A stretch of 7,839 nucleotides of DNA from Planctomycetota bacterium (lineage in GTDB: Bacteria > Planctomycetota > UBA8742 > SKZP01): contig SKZP01000505.1 of the NCBI GenBank assembly GCA_007127275.1, positions 1 through 7,839 of the forward strand, in the 5' to 3' direction. The translations under genes and the position numbers were made by a program. The notes beneath the pieces are model-generated. The model was not told the DNA's origin, ran no database searches, and saw nothing but the letters and a program-made list of their open reading frames with translations. Positions 1 through 6,300 of the stretch are shown here, in pieces (the first letter of the stretch is position 1; every line of letters begins with the position of its first letter).

Positions 1-342
1 CATGACTTCGACATCGCGTTCCGACAAAACCAATTCGTGGAGCAACTCACGATCGACACGGGGCAGGGCCAGGCCGCGGTGGCCGTTTTCGCTCCGCTTG
101 CGCCGGACTTCACAAAGGTCGAACTCTTCCTTGCCGGCGACGACGTCGCGAGCTTCACGGGCAACGGCGAGACCGTTGCCACCGTCATCGGTGGCGAGGC
201 GAACGTGACCCTCGACTTGCACGCCACCGGCTGGGTGGTGCTCGAGGCGCGGCTCTTGCTCGACGACGAGTCGAACCCGCGCGTCGCGAAGGCGATCGCA
301 GTCGTGGAGAGCAGCGGCCAGCCGGTCAATATCAAGTTGGAG
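1..342 (+). other. Beta-rich N-terminal segment of the giant protein (Ig-like, unassigned)
   Basis: Residues 1-114 alternate short hydrophobic and polar runs typical of a beta-sandwich, for example AAVAVFAPLAPDFTKVELFL (residues 25-44) and VVLEARLLLDDE. It could be a bacterial Ig-like or similar adhesive or spacer fold, but I see no family-defining motif. It is truncated by the window edge, so its true beginning is unknown. The sequence is already in frame and protein-like from base 1, which is the main reason for placing the gene start upstream. Confidence 0.4.
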
Positions 343-3300
343 GAGGAGGTGGTCGTTACCGAGGTCGGCTCGCGTATTCACAACGTGCGCGGCCGGCTTG
401 TCGATTCGGGGGGGCGCGGCGTCGCCGATCATCCGGTGTGGGCGGCCTCGGCGTCGTATGACGGCGGCTTGCGATTGCCGTCGCGGCTGGAGTCGATGCT
501 TGCGGTGCGCAACCCGCAATGGTTGCCGCTGGCCAACGAAACGGAGTTCGGCCCCGGTGAGCGCGCCTTCGCCACGGCGACGTCGTTGCCTGACGGCACG
601 ATCTTGCTGGCCGGCGGTGCCTCGCAGCGAGACAACTCCGACGGCACCGTCACGCTGGCCGTCGGTGCATGGATCTATCGGCCGCAAACGTGCAGCTGGG
701 AGCCTGCGCCCCCGGGATTCATCGACCGCTTCGGGCATACGGCGACGGAGTTGCCCGACGGGCGCATCCTGTTTCTCGGTGGCACCACCGACTCGGCCAT
801 CGCGCCGACACAACTCTACGACCCCTATGCCTCGCCGGGGGCGGAGTGGCAAACGCTTTCGACGAGCCTGCATACGCCGCGCTATATGCACTCGACGTTG
901 CTGCACCCGATCAGCGGAGAACTGATTGTCGCCGGCGGCTATAACCTCGCCGGCTCGGTGCTCAGGCGAATCGAGCGCGCCACGCCGATGGGCGAAACCA
1001 TTTCCACGGCCCAGTTGAACAGTTTCCGTGTGCGGCCCGGGGTGATTCCGATGCCGGACTCGCTGGATATTCCGGGAGGAACGCGAAGCAGCGTGCTCGT
1101 ACTTGGCGATCTCCGACCGGGGCAACAACAGACGAAGGTCGACCAAGTCTCCTGGTCCGCCGGCCTGCCGGAGGGCAACGTTTTCCAGCTCGATGCGCCA
1201 AACAATGGGATCCGCGGAGCGTTCCACGCGCCGCTCGGCGAAGAGGTGATCGGTGGCGGCCAGCCGTTCGAGCCGAATCGGCAGCAGCGTCATACGCTGG
1301 ATTTCGAACGCATGATCGTCACAGCCGGGGACGAAGGGATCTATATCTATCGCTATGACCTCGACAGCAATCAAAACCCGAAGCTCGCCGAAATCGCCAA
1401 TCTCGGCCATGTCGCGAGCCATCCGCGATTCTTTCTCGTCGAGCCGCTTGTCGGGGGCGAGCACCGTCACGACCTCCTGGTGCTCAGCGACCACGGAGCC
1501 GTGATCGTCGGCCTTGATCAGGAGACTCGCTGGCACTTCGGTGGCGAGGATCTGCTCGCCTATGCCGGTGGCACCTATCACAACCAGGCAACCTACGGCG
1601 CGGCGGCAACCACGTTCAAGCACGCCCACGCCAAACGCCCCCACGAGCTATTCCTTTTCGGCGGGACCGACGGCGACCTCGATACGTGGACGAGTGCATA
1701 CAATCAGGCGCAGGCGTTGTCGACGCCACTGATCGAAGTGCACGGCGAGAAGAACGACCACGGCTATCAGCGCTACGAAGACTACACCGACGTCGACGGC
1801 TACTTCGAGTTGCCGATGCTACTCGTCGACCAGCAAGCGGGCTGGCAGGTCGTGCAACTAAGCGCGCCGCGCTTCGACGATCCGATCAACTACTGGGTGA
1901 GTGACGAATTCTTCGTCTTCGCACAAGATCCCTGTGGCGATCAGCCGGTTCCGACGCAAGATCCAAACGGCGCGCCGATCCCACCGTCGGCGCATCACCC
2001 GCCCGGCGACATCTTTCTCAAGGACTTTCCGAATCATCCGGGGCCGCAAAACGAAGAGCCCGGCCGCGGCCACCACGGCAAGGAGGTCGACTTGCCGACG
2101 ACGGTTAAGCGTGCCGGCGGCTTCACCCTGATGTTCTGGTACGACTGCTTCTGCGAGATCCATCGCGGCTGCATCATGAACCTCGTGCCGACGGCGTACA
2201 ACGCCTCCATCGAGTTCAGGCCGATCGACGCGCAAGGCAATATCACCAGTGGCAGTGTTACGTTTTCGATGGAGCACGAGTACGAACGCTTCGGTCCCCC
2301 CACGCACTTGCCCGATCCGAACGTCGGGTTCGACCCCGCTCCCGATCGCCTTATTCTGTCAGAGGAAATCATTCGACCGGGGCGGCTTTGCTTCGAGTTC
2401 GCGATTGGCGAGGACGCCCGCGAAGACGGCGCCGTGGGTGTGCTTGCCGAAGTCGAACTCTTTGCGCCGATACTCGACGAGGAGAATGTGGAGCGTCACA
2501 CGAAGCGGATGACCCCGTGGACGATCGAGTTCACCGGACACGATGGCTTGTGCACCCTTTCCCCGGAACCTCCGAGGCAATCGTCGGCTGCGCCCTCATC
2601 CAATGGAAAGAACATTCCCTCCGGTGAAGATCTTGAACTCGACGGAAACAAGGTGCTACTTGCCGATCGCGGCGTCATGGAGCAGCACTGGCACGACATC
2701 GTCGAAGACGAGGAGATCGTGCCGGATGAGCGTCTACACAAGTACGCGACCGATGCGCCGGTGAGCGCATGCTTGCGGTTCTCGATCGAGGAGCCGATCG
2801 ACGACGGCACTGGACACCCCTTCGTCAGCGACGGCGGGCACAATTGCGTGGTCGTCGCCACTTGCACCCACGGGCTTGTCTTTGGCGGGGAGCAAGCGGG
2901 CAAACGCTGCTTTGTCGTGCCCGACGACATGGAGGAACTCACGATCGTGCCGTTCGCCGACGGCCCCGGCTACTCCGGTGCGGCGCAGTTCGTGATTCTG
3001 TATGTGGTCGAGGCGCACATGCTCGGCCGCGACGATCTGTTTTGCCTTCCGGCGAAGCCGTGCGCGGTCTTTCGCGTCGGCGTGCTCTATTCCGACGTGT
3101 GGATCGGCAACGAGTTCGAAAACCTGCCCAACCAGGATGCACGGCCGACGCCAGCGCCGCAGCTTCCCGCCTACGACACAAGCGACAACATTGCCATCGT
3201 CCCCGCCGGGGAGGTCGATCCGCAAAACAACCTGCTGTTTGCGCGCTTCTTCGGCTACAGCGAAGGGACGACGGTTCGCTACCGCGTGCAGAATGACGAC

Positions 3301-6300
3301 TGCAAACCCGCAGAGCACGATGCCGGAATGATCCGTCTCGTGCCGACCAGCGAGAATCAAACGATCGAGCACGGCGGGCGCAGCGTGCTGACGCGCGTTA
3401 GCGGTGCGCCGGGCGGCAAGACGAACGACCCCGTGGAAATTCAAGGCGAGGTTGCCAGTCGCAAGGAGAACGACGTCTTCGTGCGGGTCATGTGCGCCCA
3501 CGGCCACGAAGGCATGGGTCAGCGGATTACCCATTGCCCGAGCAACTGCCCAGACGTAACCGGCACGCCGCCGCCGTGCCCGCACACCCGTCACTCCTAC
3601 GTGGCCTGCACCGTCTATGAGTTGAAGCTCGAGGTCTGCACGGTCGAGAACCCGGACGACAATTACGTCTTCGCCTCGGCGATGGGCACCGGCGATGCCG
3701 TGCCGGTCTGGGTCGCACTCGTCGGTCCACCGAGTTCACCGGTGGAGATTGATCTGACACTCGAGTTCCAAGCCGCTACGGGGGGCGTCGGCACCGGCAC
3801 CGCCTCGTTCGAGCCGATCGGCAGCACGGCGTCGCACGTGCAGGAAACGACGCTCTCGGTGACACCGACCGCCCCCGTCGGCACCGGAGCGTTTGCACCG
3901 CACAGTGCAGAGGGGCGCCTGCCGCATCCGGACGACGAAAGCGACCTGGAAATCATTCCGACGAACACGACCGGCTCCACCGACATCCCCAGTTCCGCGT
4001 GGGAGCAGACGATCCTTTACGGCGATCACGTCAGCAATCCGATCGAGGACATCTCGCTCGAGGGGCACTACCGCCTCCACCCGACTAAAATTCCGGGACC
4101 GCTCGGCGAGGATCTGCCCCAACGCCTCGGGCCGGCCCACAAACCGATCACCGTCAAGACGATTCTCGTTCGCGTCCGCGAGCCGGGCACCTGGGACGAC
4201 GTCGGCTTGATCAAGGATTGGGTTCCATTCAAGGTGCTCTTCGAACCGGCGATTGCCACCGAAAATCTCGACCTCGAAATCGTGCAATCCGGCGCGCACT
4301 CCTTCGGCATCGATGATCCGTTCGAGAACGGCAAGCTTACCGGCGACGTCGGTGACAAGGAAATCAACTTCCAAACGATGGGCAATACGATCAGCGGCGC
4401 ACTCAACGACTACGAACTCGCGATTGAGCGTACCTGCGGTAACGACATCACCATTCAGGTAGCCGGCGCCGAATGGACGCTGCTCCAGATCGTCGCGCAA
4501 GCACAACCCGTCTGCGCCTACCCAACGGAAAATGTCTTTGCCGACGACGTGGGAACGCGAAACGAAACGATGTACTACAAACCGATGACGGTGGTGGTGC
4601 ACGGCCCACAGTTCCCGAACTTGTTCTTGCCAGCCCATTCGATTGGGCATTGGAGTGTTCCCGACCACCAGGCAATTCCACTAAGTCAAACGCCCACTAC
4701 AACGGTCGACCCGGTTGGCCCAATTGCGATTACTGATCCTGAGAAGATTGAGTTTCGGTCGTTCTTCGATAACCAGCAGAGCGCGGAGTATTGGTACGTC
4801 GCCAATGCGCCTACCAGTCAAAAGAAGTACTTCCGCGGGGTGGCGCAAGTCGCATCTCCACAGACTGGATATCTGACTTTGTTTCACTCCGACCCGTCGC
4901 CACGGTCGAACGAAGACGCCGAAATCACCGCACTACGTATCTCGCTGACCGGGAATCCGGAGACGAACTTCGACGTGCTCGACGGCGGCTTGGCGCGTCT
5001 CGAGGGGAACACGAGCATCTCCTTCGACCTTGACGCCGGCGGCTCGGGCGAAGAGTGGGAACTGCGCATCCACGCCCCCGGCGCGCCCGGGTACGACTCG
5101 CTTGACTCGGGCGGCTCGCTCGACGAGTGGGGGATGCCGGCGGCGATGCGCGAGTTGCTTGCGGCGACCACGGCCGGCTCCGCGGAGAAGGAGCAGTTTT
5201 ACGATGCCGGTGGCATCGACGCCGTCGACGATCTGCGCGACCTCTTCGGACTGCAACCGCTCGACTACAACGCCTCCGCCCACGAATTCGACAGCGGCAA
5301 CTGGTCGCTCAGCGGCACCGGCAACACCACCTTTCAGGCGGACAACGTCGGCCGTGGCTATATGGGCCAGCCCTTCTTCCTCTTTGTCGAGGCGTGGTTC
5401 AACATCGACGGCCAGCAAGTCTGCAAGAGTGCGATTACCTTCTTCATTCAGCCCGACCCCGATTGCGTCGAACAGCCCGACAAGGATCCGTGCGCCGACG
5501 AGTCGGATATCGGCAACCCCGTCGAAATCCAGACCGGCGAGGTCAAACAGGACCGCGTCGATCTGTTCGTGCCCGGGCGCGGTCTGCACTTCGTGCACAA
5601 GCGCACCTACCGCAGCCAGGCGCCGATTCGCAGCGACGCCCCGCACGGCCCGCGGTGGACGCACAACCACGACGACCGCCTCGAGGAGTTGCCGCACCCC
5701 GACTCGCAACGTCCGCCGCGCTTGATCTGGGAAATCGGCGATAGCGGCAAGGCCGCCCGCTTCTTCCCCGACGCCGACGGCGAGTTGCGCACGCCGCCAC
5801 AGGTCTTCAGCGACCTCTACGCGGCACACGATGCAACGCTCAACGAAGACGTCTACCGCAAGGTGCAACCCAACGGCGAGGTCTGGACCTACGCCGCCTA
5901 CGGCACCACCGACGTGACCTGGCGCCGCGTCCGCCGTGAGGACCGCTTCGGCAACACGATCGAGTACGACTACAACGCGAACGGCCAACTCGAAACCGTC
6001 ACCGACACGCTCGGCCGCGAATACCACTACGAATACGTCGGCGACCGCCTCACGAAGATCACCGACTTCAAAGGCCGCGAGATCAAGTACGCGTACAACG
6101 CCGCGGGCGAGTTGATCGAGGTGCGGCTCCCGGAAGCGCCGGGCTCAACCGTCGGCAACGACTTCACCGGGAGCGATCGCCGCACGATCCGCTATCACTA
6201 CCACGCAAGCGACGTCGACCCGCGCAGCCGGCACCTGCTCGCCGGGGTGGTCTACCCCAACGAAGCCAGCGCAAGTTTCCACGGTGGCAACCAGGACCAG

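Noticed and set aside
341..350. AGGAGGAGGT, a strong Shine-Dalgarno-like string
   Set aside because: It encodes a Glu-rich run (residues 114-117) in the real frame, and no frame-1 start codon follows at 5-10 bases. The first in-frame ATG is about 145 bases further on, so it does not set a gene start.
496..498. First in-frame ATG as a possible translation start
   Set aside because: No purine-rich ribosome binding site precedes it at proper spacing, and coherent domain-like protein sequence extends upstream to base 1 in the same frame.
398..925. 175-codon + strand frame with Arg/Ser/Pro-rich product, and other + strand frames such as 5030-5725 and 5127-5744
   Set aside because: These out-of-frame readings of the GC-rich gene give low-complexity Arg/Ala/Pro/Ser proteins. 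They overlap the Kelch blades or the RHS entry domain, which are in frame 1.
508..1740. Galactose oxidase or glyoxal oxidase enzyme domain
   Set aside because: The Kelch repeats resemble this family's propeller, but I could not find the copper ligands or the Tyr-Cys cofactor; only one Cys (C227) occurs in the propeller. A binding role is the safer reading.
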